A stretch of 64,000 bases of DNA from Zoroaster sp. YZ-2022 (taxonomy: Eukaryota > Echinodermata > Asteroidea > Forcipulatida > Zoroasteridae): NCBI GenBank assembly GCA_029582265.1, contig CM055816.1, forward strand, positions 24,701,825-24,765,824, given 5' to 3'. The position numbers were made by a program, and so were the translations under genes. Shown here one piece after another: positions 11,041-22,629 of this stretch (position 1 is the stretch's first letter; every line of letters starts with the position of its first letter). The notes below the pieces were generated by a model. The model saw nothing but the letters and a program-made list of their open reading frames with translations. It did not search any database and was not told where the DNA came from.

Positions 11041-11190
11041 ATATTAACATTGATTTAATTTTGCCCTACACCGACGTGTGTATAGCACTGCATACTCATT
11101 GCTTTCCAAGTGTCTGTAAACAAATACATAAGCGGCTCAGGTGGGAATCTAACCCACGACCTCATGCTGACTATTGCAGACGTCTTAACA
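11041..11190 (+). repeat. Foldback-family fragment with tRNA-like box
   Basis: It starts with the same arm as 14284 (TTTGCCCTACACCGACGTGT) and continues to a diverged AATCTAACCCACGACCTC, the complement of the B-box-like centre. It carries the left arm and part of the centre only. Confidence 0.5.
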
Positions 11191-11265
11191 TCTTTTATTT
11201 GAAACATAAACTAAAGACTCAATTACTGAAGAAGTATTTATAATATGAATAACATTCTTTGTTAA

Positions 11266-11488
11266 AGGGACAGTATCGTCACGATCAGAGCAGACTTTCA
11301 AAAGGGCATTGAATCGGTGATCTGGTTTAAGATGAAAAATGTTACTGAAAATTACTGGCTCATTTATGCAGCAGCAATGATAATATGACTTTATTATGTG
11401 GTGTATTATTTTCGGTCACTGATGAGTTAATCTAAACTAGCATGCACTCCGATTCCATGCCCTGTTTGATCCTGACGATATTGTCCCT
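11266..11488 (-). mobile_element. 223-bp TTAA-flanked MITE, copy 2
   Basis: Same family as 1173-1395, in opposite orientation and of identical length. TTAA flanks it at 11262-11265 and 11489-11492. The flanking words (AACAAA...ATGTTATTCATATTATAAAT on one side, TACCCATAT on the other) match copy 1. Confidence 0.7.
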
Positions 11489-11540
11489 TTAATATGGGTA
11501 TAATTGTCTTTTTGATGACAGGACAATTTAGTGTTTCATT

Positions 11541-11930
11541 ACGTTTTTCCGCCCGCTGTCGGCTCGTATTATAATGAGAGGTTTCAGCTCTTACTGAGAA
11601 CAGACTATTGAATTTTAAGCGTTTTTTGTATATATTAATTGCTGTGCTTGTAACGGTTATTAGCTCAAACAAAATGACAATAAAACTACCGAATATTTTA
11701 TAAATCATTTGTCAACGAGAGATATGAAATCAATAAATTTGTTTTTGATGACAGACTAATATTATCTTTAACAGTCCAAACAGTACAGGCACTTTTTATA
11801 GGTCCACATAAAGTATAGGGTAAATTTATTGCAATGTGATGAATGGGCACTTGTCCTCTTTGCCTGCCTCCTTTATCCGCTAATCTTCCCCCTGGTTCAC
11901 CCGATCTGCCAATGATACTTAGTATTAGTT
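11541..11930 (+). repeat. Dispersed repeat shared with 7715-8060
   Basis: Collinear with 7715-8060 through GAGAGGTTTCAGC, ACAATAAAACTACCGAATAT and CTTTGCCTGCCTCCTTTATC, with small indels. Non-coding. Confidence 0.65.
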
Positions 11931-12326
11931 TTCATGAAGCCATAAGCAAATGCATTTGTGCTTTTATGTTGTGTCTGATGAGGGGGTAAGGTTTAAAAGT
12001 GGTGGTGATTTCTAGAGACGACGAGAGGGATGGTATAAGTAGGACCCCTAGCTAACCTAGTACCCCTACACGACTCTGGACCTCTCCCGACTCCCCCAGA
12101 ACCCCTAGATGCCCAGACTGACATTCCCAATTGAACTATGTAGGATTTTTAATTTGCTTATTTTCTCGGTTTTGGTTATTCTGTCTACGTACACAAATGT
12201 ACTGCCCACTTTTTCTTTATAGAATTCTAGAAGAAATCGTTAAGTGTTATACTTGGACGTGATGTATGTTTTGTAAAATAATAGAAATACACCAATGGCT
12301 TCCATGTCAGCGATACAATCGTTTTG
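11931..12326. other. No gene recognised
   Basis: A mixed-composition stretch with a C-rich part (about 12040-12120) in which ACCCCTA-like words recur. No ORF or element could be supported. Confidence 0.5.
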
Positions 12327-12938
12327 AAATCATGGAAAACAGTTCAGTCTTTGTAATAACACATTGAATTATTATTGCCTTGGAGTCACAAGTTGAAAAC
12401 AAGTGTGCGTGCTTTCAATACGCGCGCGTATGACGCATATAAGTTTTGAAAAGGATAAATCCAGTGGTAAGATCATACCTCTCGCTCTATCTTCTTCATA
12501 AGTTATATATGCATTTGTGTACGTAGGCAGTGATTAATGAAATTTCGAAAAATTTTAGAAAAAAAATTCAAAGTTTTATGTTAATTTGATTAATTACTTC
12601 GTTGTTAGTTGCTATTTATTTTTCTTTAATTGAAAATGGCTAAATTGTTGTTATAACGTATTATAACATCGTAGCAATGAGGCAGCTGTTGCGGGATTCA
12701 AGGTTCAAAATAAACAGGACAAGATGAGTATATCCAATGGACAATTCACCACATCACAGGGTTTAAGAGATGAATATGTTGTGCTAGCTGAAAATAAGAA
12801 GACAAAATCTGCGAACTATTGCGAAATTGTAACCTGTCAGTTCCGGTCCATTGTAAACTCCTACTGGTATGGATAACAACAAGATTCAATTTACGCTATA
12901 AAAAGGGAAAGCAATTAGACTAATTAATGGCTTACTAG
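12327..12938 (+). repeat. ~620-bp dispersed repeat, copy 2
   Basis: Collinear with 3611-4245 (see there). This copy carries extra short segments, for example around 12820-12855, that are deleted in the first copy. Confidence 0.75.
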
Positions 12939-13267
12939 TTAAACAAAATATATATAAAAAAATATATATAAAATATGTGATATTGATAAAAACGATTAAC
13001 TTTACTCACATGATTAAAAGTACAATTAAGTATATTACTAACAACAATCCAATGTAAAGTGAATAAAACAATAATTTCAACAATAATAACATTTGTCCTG
13101 TAGGCCCTACTCCATTTTAAATTTAAAAATGGGTTTGATATTAGTTGAGAAAAGTGTGACAGAATTATATGAGATGAAACATGTGCACTTGTAAACATGT
13201 TAAAACCTACCAATTGAAAAGCAAGAAATATTTTATGTCTAAAAATATGATTTGTGTTATACTAAGC

Positions 13268-13483
13268 ATCAAAATAAACTTATCAAATCTTTGGAAGGAC
13301 ACTCATTAAAATCCTCCACGGAAAAATGAAAAATATTTGAACACAGGTAAACTGCAGTAATCTTTACTAAGCACATGTCAATAAACAAGATTACTGAAGT
13401 TTACCTGTGTTCAAATATTTTTCATTTTTCCATGGAGGATTTTAATGAGTGTCCTTCCAAAGATTTGATAAGTTTATTTTGAT
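13268..13483. mobile_element. 216-bp foldback MITE
   Basis: Two arms of about 100 bases are near-perfect inverted copies. The left starts ATCAAAATAAACTTATCAAA and the right ends with its complement. A short unpaired centre lies around 13371-13388. Non-coding; superfamily unclear. Confidence 0.75.
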
Positions 13484-14283
13484 ACTCAATATAAATTATA
13501 TACAATATATATACAAGTTATATATTTCGCTCTTTTTCCTGTCAATCTATACTCAATATTTTATTTTGTAGTCTTTAATTGTTATTTATTTTGATGGATT
13601 ATGTAACTTATTTATATATGTGAAGTTCTTTGTTTTATCTAAATTTATATTGTTATCAGCCATCCTGTAATTGGCGATTCTGTCGCTGTTGGATTTGGTC
13701 AATAAATAAATAAACATATGCCCCTAAATAGCCTCAGATTGCACCAGAGAGCATCTACAACCTAAAAATATCCCAGGCCCTTAAACGGGCCCCGGACCCC
13801 ACGCCGTAGTGGCTTCGCGCTACGCGCTCGCAGATTCGTCTCATACAAATGCCCCTACCCTATAATTTCATCATGTCTAGAACACTGGTGCAAGACTAAT
13901 TACTCCCCCCAAAGTACTGGCGTCGATCGCTAGCTAATGAGAAGGTTTTTTTTTCTTCTTTGTTTTCTCTTTTTTGGGGGGGGGGGGGGGGGGGTGGGAG
14001 TATGCAACGAGTGACACGGGGGCTTTAGAGTTGTATGCCTTAATCTCGTACTTAGTTATTACATTATCAACCATTCAAAGACTTAATGTCTCTTTAATTC
14101 GAAATATATGTGAAGGTGATTTCCGTTATTTATACTACAATCTCGTCTCAAACAAGTACACAATCCTCTCCAGACTTAAGGGCCTATGAAATACGCATTT
14201 TCTAACTTGAAAACAGCTTAAGTCGATATCCATATCGACATTTCTTATAGGTTGGTGAAATTCTTGCGTCGGGAGATAAACAA
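13484..14283. other. No gene; possible LINE 3' tail and a poly-G tract
   Basis: A stretch ending GGTCAATAAATAAATAAAC near 13705-13718 has the look of a CR1/L2-like LINE 3' end (weak). A run of about 18 G (13976-13993) follows a T-rich stretch. No gene is visible. Confidence 0.45.
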
Positions 14284-14513
14284 TTGATTTAATTTTGCCC
14301 TACACCGACGTGTGTGTATAGCACTGTATACTCAGTGCTTTCCGAGTGTCTGTGAAAAAACTACACACTCGGGCGGGATTCGAACCCACGAAGCAGGAGG
14401 TCGTGGGTTCGAATACCACCCGAGTCGCCTGTGTAGTTTTTTCACAGACACTCGGAAAGCACTGAGTATACAGTGCTATACACACACGTCGGTGTATGGC
14501 AAAATTAAATCAA
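14284..14513. mobile_element. 230-bp near-perfect palindrome with tRNA B-box-like centre
   Basis: The arms 14284-~14395 and ~14402-14513 are inverted copies starting TTGATTTAATTTTGCC. At the centre the complement of TCGTGGGTTCGAAT is followed by the same phrase in direct sense, so a B-box-like GGTTCGAAT occurs on each strand. Arms and centres of this family recur at 1429, 7386 and 11041. It may be a tRNA-related SINE end that became a foldback element, but only the palindrome is certain. Confidence 0.75.
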
Positions 14514-14540
14514 GTGACATTTCTTATCTTCAGTCTAAAC

Positions 14541-14640
14541 TGTTTAGGGTAGTGACACCATGTGGAACTCTCAATTGACTTATAACGGTCCTGGAAATGA
14601 CTGGAGGTTACAACTTGACGTTTCGATCATTTCAACAAAG
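14541..14640 (+). repeat. Penelope-like terminal-repeat fragment
   Basis: The order GTGACACCATGTGGAA, CTCAATTGA, GGAGGTTACAACTTGACGTT, TCGATCA is the same as in the Penelope-like ends at 10581 and 28984, but diverged. Confidence 0.6.
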
Positions 14641-14659
14641 AGTTGCAGGTACCATCATT

Positions 14660-15045
14660 ACAGGAGCATTTGTGATTAGGGGTGTCATTGGAGGGGTGTC
14701 AATGGAGAAGGGTGTCGATGGATGGGGTGTCAATGGAGAGGGTGGGAGTGTAAAACTTATTGTGTATTCCCTTTTCTGTTACCACAAATTGCTCAATCGA
14801 CATTCATACAAAATATCCAATCAGAGTGATTATTACACATCACATGTGATCAACAATCAGCAAGAGGGGGAGGGGTCAAACTGACCAATTGACATTCATA
14901 CACGACATGCGATCAGTCATTACATAAAATCACATGTGATTGGCAATCGGCAAAGAGGGGGAGGGGTTTATCACAAATTGACCAATTGACATTCATACAC
15001 TACATCCAATCATAGTGATTATTACACACACGTGATTGGCAATCG
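14660..15045 (+). repeat. Tandem repeats: short GGGTGTC units, then three ~95-bp units
   Basis: From about 14680 to 14750 the word GGGTGTCAATGGA recurs with variation. From 14785 three units of about 95 bases follow, each with CAATTGACATTCATACA (first copy CAATCGAC), a CACATGTGAT-like phrase, AGAGGGGGAGGGG (first two units) and GGCAATCGG-like words. No coding. Confidence 0.7.
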
Positions 15046-15670
15046 TTTACAATAGGCCCTTCACATGAAACATGCTACTTACATTCACGCATGCGCTCAA
15101 GCATCATTGGTTGAAACTCAAAAGCGGGATCGTCACGCAACGCCTAGCGTGTTATAGCTTGCACTTAGCCATTGGTCTCAATTATAGTCACTGAATTTAG
15201 CGTGCCCTAAATTGTAGCCGCAACCGTCTTTTCTTAGGATGGCAATGGAACTTTTCATACTTGTTCAAAATGAAATTTTTTGATATGTGAATATTAATCC
15301 TTTTTGCTAGCTTTGATTGCTATCAGTCTAATTTGCTAAAAATACGTTTGTCTGAAACAAATTTCTGCAGTGTTTGTGATGTCATTGACGACCTGTGCTA
15401 TTATGAATGTCCAATTGCCATCTTAGAACAAAATGTGTCGAGCTGGACACACAAGGCTACAATGAAAGCAATAGACACAGTATCATATCCCTTGTGACTT
15501 TTATTGGTTCAACATTGTCAATCATTGTTCATTTACCATGACAAGAGTCAACCAACAATCCAAGTTATCAACACCCATCAAGAAATCATCCAATGTTAAT
15601 AACATAAGCAAATACCTTTCCATAACAACCTTTTAAAAAGGGAAACATTCTGTAGTTCCTCTTTAGTAGA
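15046..15670. other. No gene; a possible small inverted-repeat element
   Basis: TCTTAGGATGGCAATGGA near 15231 and TCCAATTGCCATCTTAGA near 15412 are inverted copies about 200 bases apart, which may mark a short MITE. Nothing else is recognised. Confidence 0.4.
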
Positions 15671-15680
15671 CTAGATTTAC

Positions 15681-15974
15681 GAGTGCGGCTATAAGCCAGG
15701 CACTTCGTGTCTGACGTCACTGTGTTTGATCTGGTATTGCGTGGCGCCCAGTTGAGAACCCATTTCTACAGCAGAATCTTACGGAGAGGTTAATAAAACT
15801 CAAACAATAAACAGGCATTTTTTGTTGCAAACTGCAAACACTGTGACTCGATATGCATGCACACGTGTGCATATTGTTTATATGTTTTCAAATGGGTTCT
15901 CAACTGGGCGCCGTGCAATACCAGATCAAACGCAGTGACGTCAGACACGAAGTGCATGGCTTATAGCCGCACTC
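15681..15974. mobile_element. 294-bp MITE with perfect 10-bp target duplication (Mutator-like)
   Basis: The terminal inverted repeats are about 95 bases long and begin GAGTGCGGCTATAAGCC. The 10-bp word CTAGATTTAC stands directly on both sides (15671-15680, 15975-15984). A 9-11-bp duplication with long inverted repeats is typical of Mutator-like elements, which is the basis of the class call. Each arm carries TGACGTCA-like words. There is no transposase. Confidence 0.8.
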
Positions 15975-16039
15975 CTAGATTTACAGGGTAGACCAACACC
16001 AGACAAATAATGCAGTCATAACAGTATATCAGTGTAATA

Positions 16040-16591
16040 TGTGACGCGGTATGTCAAAACCAGGCGAAATTGGGCAGAGCTACGAACAGAGGAACAGCTG
16101 CAAAATGCCCTGGGGGTGATTTTTGGCGATTTTGAGATTTTTGGAAATTTATGATGCTACAAAATGTTTAAAATGTTCTGTAAAAATTTCTAACTGAAAT
16201 TTCATCGACAAATTATTTTTTAAATACTTTTAAAGAGGCATTATAATTTCACAAAATAAAATCTTACTTTCTTTGGTAAATAATACAATTTCATAACAAA
16301 CAAAGTTTGAAAATCAACTATAGACGAGTTTCTTTGCTCCTGCATGCCCGTTGCTAAGGTAACATTGTTGGCCTACTTGTTTTGTTTAAACTCAAACTTT
16401 AAAGGGCTATTATCTCAGTTTCGATGTTCCGGACAGTCCGATTTCAAATCTTAATAACTTCGCTATGGGATATCCGATTTGAAAAAAGAAAGCGGCATTG
16501 TAAAGTGCAAGGTCTATATTTTACTAATATTTCAATAACTCAAAATTGACCTCTTGCCCAATTGTGCCTGGTTTTGACATACGACGTCACA
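16040..16591. mobile_element. 552-bp TA-flanked MITE
   Basis: The left end TGTGACGCGGTATGTCAAAA and the complement of the right end (TGTGACGTCGTATGTCAAAA) form inverted repeats of about 45 bases containing ACCAGGC and ATTGGGCA. TA flanks each side (16038-16039, 16592-16593), as for Tc1/mariner-type insertions. Non-coding. Confidence 0.6.
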
Positions 16592-17804
16592 TATTTCAAA
16601 GCCTTACAAATGTTTAATCATTTTTCAGGACTCGGCATGATGGTACTATAACAGAGCTAACAAGGTTGATGTCAACTATAATATCCTGATTGAGATATAT
16701 ACTTATTCTGATTGAAACCCTATACAATGTTTTCCCAATCAGGATACAATAAGGGACCAATTGAGAAATCCTTGGATGACAGCTACGCCTGCTAAAATAG
16801 GGCTGCCAAGCCTTACCTTGGTGGGCTATCCTGGTGGGGTCCAGTAATATCTTCATTGGGAGAACAGGATCCTAATCAGGGTAGTATGGTTACCGATGAC
16901 CATATGAACATTAGTTAAAGGCTTCCTGATTGAGGTGCAGTACTATCCTGATTGGGAGAATAGGGTCCTAATCAGGGTACAAGTATCTCCCAATCAGGGT
17001 AGTACGGTTGCCAATGACCCCTGAGACTTAATGTGATTACAGGGTAGCATGTTTCTATATACCTGACCTTTGACTTCCATAATCAACAATGTTGTAACAC
17101 CACATCATATAATAGAAATGGAATATGTGAAATTTAAGTCCCAATCAATGCCTTATAAGGTTATTTGTTTTATAATTCAACCTGTGTACAGTGGCCAGGC
17201 TAAGAACATGTGGCCTCATGGGCAGGTTTTCATAGGATTTGGCATTTGAGGATACCATAGACTGGCCACACTGAGCAGGTGGCATGTTTACCATGTGTTC
17301 ACTATAAGAGGTTTAACTGTATGGTAATAAGCAGCTAATATTTTGCTTACTCAATGTTTTTACATTTGTAATTTCATAGCACTACTGACTGTAAAGTACA
17401 GAAAAAGGCACACTAACTTTGCCTGATGATTGTTGCTAGCAAGTGAGTGATCCAATACACTTACACAGTGAAGGTATGAAGGTACACACACACAGTGCCT
17501 AAATTTCCTGTTAACTGATGAAATATGCTTATATCTAGTAGATGATTTCTGCTTTTATAACATAAAATATCTACTTACCGGTAAGTAGCGCTATGAAATT
17601 GGCCTCCACAAATTACTGTGCTTGGAATGGTTATTTGGTTATTGCTATGTTTTCATTTATCTCATATTTCCTGGGCTCTTCATTCAATTTTTTTTTCCAA
17701 ACCATTTCTCACCAAATACAACCCTTCCATGAAACACAAGTTATAACCAAACAGCTTTGAATCAAATTTTAGTTCCCTTAGACGCACCCCTCTCCAACCC
17801 GTTT
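16592..17804. other. No gene; diverged local repeats with CTAATCAGGGTA words
   Basis: Between about 16690 and 17020 the words CCTAATCAGGGTA, ATCCTGATTGGGAGAA and GGTTACCGATGACC/GGTTGCCAATGACC recur in both senses, which indicates a duplicated ~100-bp segment. No exon is visible. Confidence 0.5.
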
Positions 17805-17993
17805 AAAATGCTTTAAATTTGTGAGCTGAAAGTGACTGTTGAATGTGAAAATCTTGCAATGCAATTTCAACAGTCACTTTCAGCTCACAAATTGAAAGCA
17901 TTTTTCATTAAATGAGTGATTAGAATCAAAATGGTTTGTCTTCTGTTTGAAAACTTGACAAGACCTCGGACTTGCGTTTCTTTTGCTGTTCAG
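17805..17993. mobile_element. Truncated copy of the 267-bp palindromic MITE
   Basis: The right arm, ending CTTTTGCTGTTCAG before TA, is complete and nearly identical to 39783-39914. The left arm keeps only its inner ~60 bases, with an enlarged centre. See 39648-39914 for the full palindrome. Confidence 0.75.
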
Positions 17994-18052
17994 TATATTC
18001 TTTTTTTCTTCACTCTTACACGAACAATTGCAAAGGAGAATAATTACAGACA

Positions 18053-18650
18053 GACGCCTCTAGTCTGCAGACTGTAGTAAACATTTTGTGTGGACCCCAT
18101 GATGTTTGTATAGACCTTTAGACATCAGACACCTCTAGTCTGCAGACTGTAGTAAACATTTTGTGTGGTCCCCAAGATGTTTGTTATAGACCTTTAAACA
18201 TCAGACACCTCTAGTCTGCAGACTGTAGTCAACATTTTGTGTGGACCCCATGATGTTTGTTATAGACCTTTAGACATCAGACACCTCTAGTCTGCAGACT
18301 GCAGTAAACATTTTGTGTGGTCCCCAAGATGTTTGTTATAGACCTTTAAACATCAGACACCTCTAGTCTGCAGACTGTAGTCAACATTTTGTGTGGACCT
18401 CATGATGTTTGTTATAGACCTTTAGACATCAGACACCTCTAGTCTGCAGACTGTAGTAAACATTTTGTGTGGACCTCATGTTTGTTATAGACCTTTAGAC
18501 ATCAGACACCTCTAGTCTGCAGACTGTAGTAAACATTCTGTGTGGACCCCATGATGTTTGTTATAGACCTTTAGACATCAGACACCTCTAGTCTGCAGAT
18601 TGTAGTAAACATTTTGTGTGGACCCCATGATGTTTGTTATAGACCTTTAG
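18053..18650 (+). repeat. 76-bp minisatellite, eight copies
   Basis: Units begin CAGACACCTCTAGTCTGCAG at about 18053, 18126, 18202, 18278, 18354, 18430, 18503 and 18579. Each contains AACATTTTGTGTGG and GTTATAGACCTTTA. The first four alternate between CCCCATGATG with TTTAGACAT and CCCCAAGATG with TTTAAACAT, a 152-bp dimer. Two units are 3 bases shorter. No coding. Confidence 0.9.
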
Positions 18651-21600
18651 CATAGAGCAGCCATTTTGTTTTTCTTCCATTCAAATTAATGTAACCAAAC
18701 TGAGGCTGGAAGGAAAAAAGTCTGGCACCATTTGATAAAATGAAAATTAGAACTGTATGCCTTTGTGTATGCAGGGGATATGGCCAAGATGGCCGCAGTG
18801 TGAAAAAAAGGTCTATAGAAGTATTGCACTGTACCTTCAATCATGACTGGTGTAACCCATTTTTTTAACTTCTGTCTTATCACATCAACACATCCCTCAT
18901 TCTCAAGGAAATCAAAACAAGAAAAAACTCTACATAAAATAAAGATCTCCTTAAAAACACGACAACCAAAGCCAATTTCATAGAGTTGATGGTTGACATA
19001 GCTACTTAGTAGAAATAATTGCTTAGTTTGATTTCATGGTAACCAGCCAAAGTGAAACAGGATACACATTCCATTTAGCTGGTAGCTAGTTTCATGTTAC
19101 TTACAGAATGTATTCGGTAAGCACCATTTCCTGTTCAGTAACTCTACGAAATTGGCAGTAAATTCATTGCTGTAGTGTGTCAGATACTATTTCCAGAAAT
19201 CTCTGTTACGTCTTGTGTCAGTGATATCTAAAGCAGAGAATATGTGTACTCCTATGAGAAACAGCCATTTGAGATCTTGTTGCGATTGTTAAAAATAACC
19301 CAAATATCGACAATTATTCCCTGCTGTAGATATCTTTGATGTCATACCACAGCAATGAATTAGACTCTACAAAGCAGTGTGTAATTATCAATAATAAACA
19401 GAGTCATGGGATGGTCAAAGCACATAAACACTGAGCAGTATCAAGACTAATTGGATATAAACAAGGATCATGTATCCACCTGCTAATTCATTAACATTGG
19501 ATTCCAAACATTTCTGGGCGAATATTCCATGACCTCTCCAGACTAAATATGATAACTCATAGTTGACAGGTTAAAATGTTCATGTTTTGTTGTGAATATT
19601 TTATAATGACAATTTAGTTATTTCAAAATGACAGTACTTTTTTGTATTGACATATGAACATTTTGTAATGACTTTACAAACATGAAAATAAGATTCATAA
19701 CTTTTCCAAGCATTGAAATCAGCTTTTAAATCTTTTCCAGGAATTAAACAACCTTTTGTAACTTTTCTATGGATGGAAACATTTGTCAGTTATTCCACAA
19801 CTAATCATTACATTTCTTTGACCTTCCTAGATTTCTATGTGCCTTGTCCCAAGTCCCTTACAATGACTTGCATTACTGTTAATTCCACACTGCCCTGTTT
19901 TTTTACGCAATTTCAGACATCTGTAAATTACATAATTTTTTGGAAAATACATTCATACAATCCAGTTATTTTATGCTAAGCAACTCTAAGAAATAAGAAC
20001 CAGTAATGAAAACATGAAACATTTTAAGCTTCAAAAAATGCCATTCCAAAGAATTTTAAGAAACTAACATCAGCCCTTAAAAAACTAAAAACTGTTTACC
20101 TTTTTTAAAGTTTCATGTTTCTCATCACAAAGATCTATTTCAAAAGCCGATTTCAAGAACAAAGAGTTGCACATTTAAAAATAATATAATATACAAATGT
20201 TTTGCTATGTGTTGGTGTACATGTATAGGGAAAAGGACAACAGGTTGAACAAATAAAAACAAAACATGAAATCTGAAAGCAAATTCAAGCAGTAAACCAG
20301 TCTTCTTAGGGGCCGTTTCATATTTTCACAGTACAAGTGTGAAGGGAAAGGCATTAATCAAGTCTAGTCAAGTACATCTTCAAACGGAGATTGAAAAACC
20401 TGCTGTTCAGAATATAGACTAATCCGTTGACCAGTTCACTGTGTGCCACTGTAACTGCGATGGTACCTACATGTATGTTACATTCCGTGTTAAGCATTTG
20501 TTTTCTACGCAGTCCAGTGCTTCTTCAACCAATCTGTTCACTCTAATGCTAGTGTACTACGTATTTGATAATGCATGTTCCGCACGTGTGTAGTGTGGTA
20601 CCACTGCAGTAATGATGGGAAAACATTGGTCCACGGCTTACTCTATAGATACAACATTGTAAGAGGTTGGGTGGGGCGGTTGTCTTCAAAAGTTGTACTC
20701 GACCCTGAAAAATGTGGAACATTTTTAAAAGCACCCTTAGCAAATGTTTCTACTGACCAGTTCTTTGAAAATATTCCGACATATACACCAACATATAGCA
20801 AATGATGGTGACTTCATAGTAATAGTTTGAACTATTAGATACTGTACATGAAATCACCAATGAATAACACATGAGTAAACAGAATACAGTGTATTATAAA
20901 CCAGACAAAAACACAATCAAACAGAATTTGGTTTTCAATTTTCTCAAAACTAGACCCGACGTTCCTAAGATAACATTGCAACAGTTTAATGCATGGTTCT
21001 GGGAATAATAGGTGCATTATTAAGGAAAAACAGGTGTAATTCAAGATTAATAAAATAACCTTATGAGGCAAATCCCATAGTACGCCTCTTATCCACAACA
21101 CAATGAGCATAAAGAAATGCTAATTTTCATCTTAACTATAAGTATTTACTTGAGGTGGGGGGAGAGAGGGGTACAAGACAGGTAACCTTTGATGCATGCA
21201 ATAAACCCATAACAAGTCACAAAGACCTTGTACAAAATTGAAAACCAAATCCTTTATATTTAACAATTAAAAAGCTACATTGAAATAAAGGTCACTTACG
21301 CAACTGCTCCCCAAGTCCAAACCACTCTCAGGAGTAGTAAAAATGTAACATCTCACAACAAAATACATGTATTTCAGTTTGCCCGCAAACACAGGACGTT
21401 ATCGCTAATCTGGACAAGGAAATCTTATGTTTTCAGTGATTATTTTCAAGTGACCACCTAGCCAACACGGCCACAGGACTGTCCAATGTGGACAGTATAA
21501 CAGTCCTTGTGAATTGAATAGACATTGAAACCTGTCTACAGTGGCCCACCTGTCTATAGTGGCCACTGAATGTCCATTCCTTTCAACAGATCCTAATCCT

Positions 21601-22239
21601 AGCAATATCATAAGATAATTCAGCACCAGTCACTTTATAAATATGAAAGTAATTTCCATTATGACATGACAACCACTTGAGATGGGTCCTTTTATGAGAC
21701 GTGTTACCAAGCATTTTCACAGGATCCTTAAGTGACTCAAACGGCAATAAGATAACGCCCTGTATTTGTGACCACAACCACAATATGTCAACTTAAAACA
21801 ATCGCATGTAACCCATTTTTTAGACAGCTGCACAAGACAAACAAAATTTTGACATCTTGTGGCCAATTTGACACAGAGCTGCTTAGCTGAATAATGAGTT
21901 AAGCAGAAGTATGCTTTCCTTAATTGGATGACAATTCTTTAGCAGCCGTTTATTTACTGTAAAACCGGAGATTTTCCATTGTGGCGCAACCTCTGTACAT
22001 GTACAAGTAAATGTTCCTGCTTGGCAGCTCTATGTAACTCACTACCGCCCCCACACCGCCCCACACCGCTCCACACCGCCCCACACCCCCCCCCCCTCCC
22101 CTTTCCAAGACTACACAATATTTTCTTTCATTGTGGTGTTTGTAAGCTGGTAATAACTATTCCAAGAGAGCAGGCAATGGACACAACTTAAATTATCAAA
22201 TAAAACAATGCCAGGTATTTGGCCGTTTTTCCCCCTTAA
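18651..22239. other. No gene recognised in 3.6 kb
   Basis: AT-rich sequence with many stops in all frames. Around 21460-21570 words like GTCTATAGTGGCCACTGAATG recur in diverged form, similar to about 17190-17310, suggesting an old repeat. A (CCACACCGCCC)n stretch lies near 22045-22100. GGGGCCGTTTCATATTTTCA near 20310 resembles the end of the Harbinger-like element at 37118. No exon could be supported. Confidence 0.5.
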
Positions 22240-22629
22240 CCCTAACCATGCTATATTATGCAACAGGATGCAACAGGATGCAACAGTTGTAAAATTCCGA
22301 TGGATGTAGTTGCATTCAGCAGCCAGTACTGATGACTCAATCTGTTGTATCTTGTTGCATTCAGTACTGGACAGTGTTTGTATAGCAAATAGTCCGTGTT
22401 GTATATTCAGCATTACCCTGCTCAATGCAACAAGATCCCCTTGTTGTATGTTGTTGCAGACAGCACTGTGCTTGAAAAAAACAATTCAATTTACTGAACC
22501 CTTCACTGCTAGGTGCAACAAGATCCACATATGGATCTTGTTGCACCTAGCAGGCCTCGATCATTGACCACTGTTGTATGTTGTTGCATTCAGCAGGCTT
22601 ATAAGAAATTTACCCTAGCATGGTTAGGG
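22240..22629. mobile_element. 390-bp piggyBac-like MITE
   Basis: It begins CCCTAACCATGCTA and ends with the complement, directly flanked by TTAA (22236-22239, 22630-22633). A TTAA target with CCCT termini is characteristic of piggyBac. The interior is rich in the word GTTGCA and in an inverted GGTGCAACAAGATCCA segment around 22511-22550. Non-coding. Confidence 0.7.
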
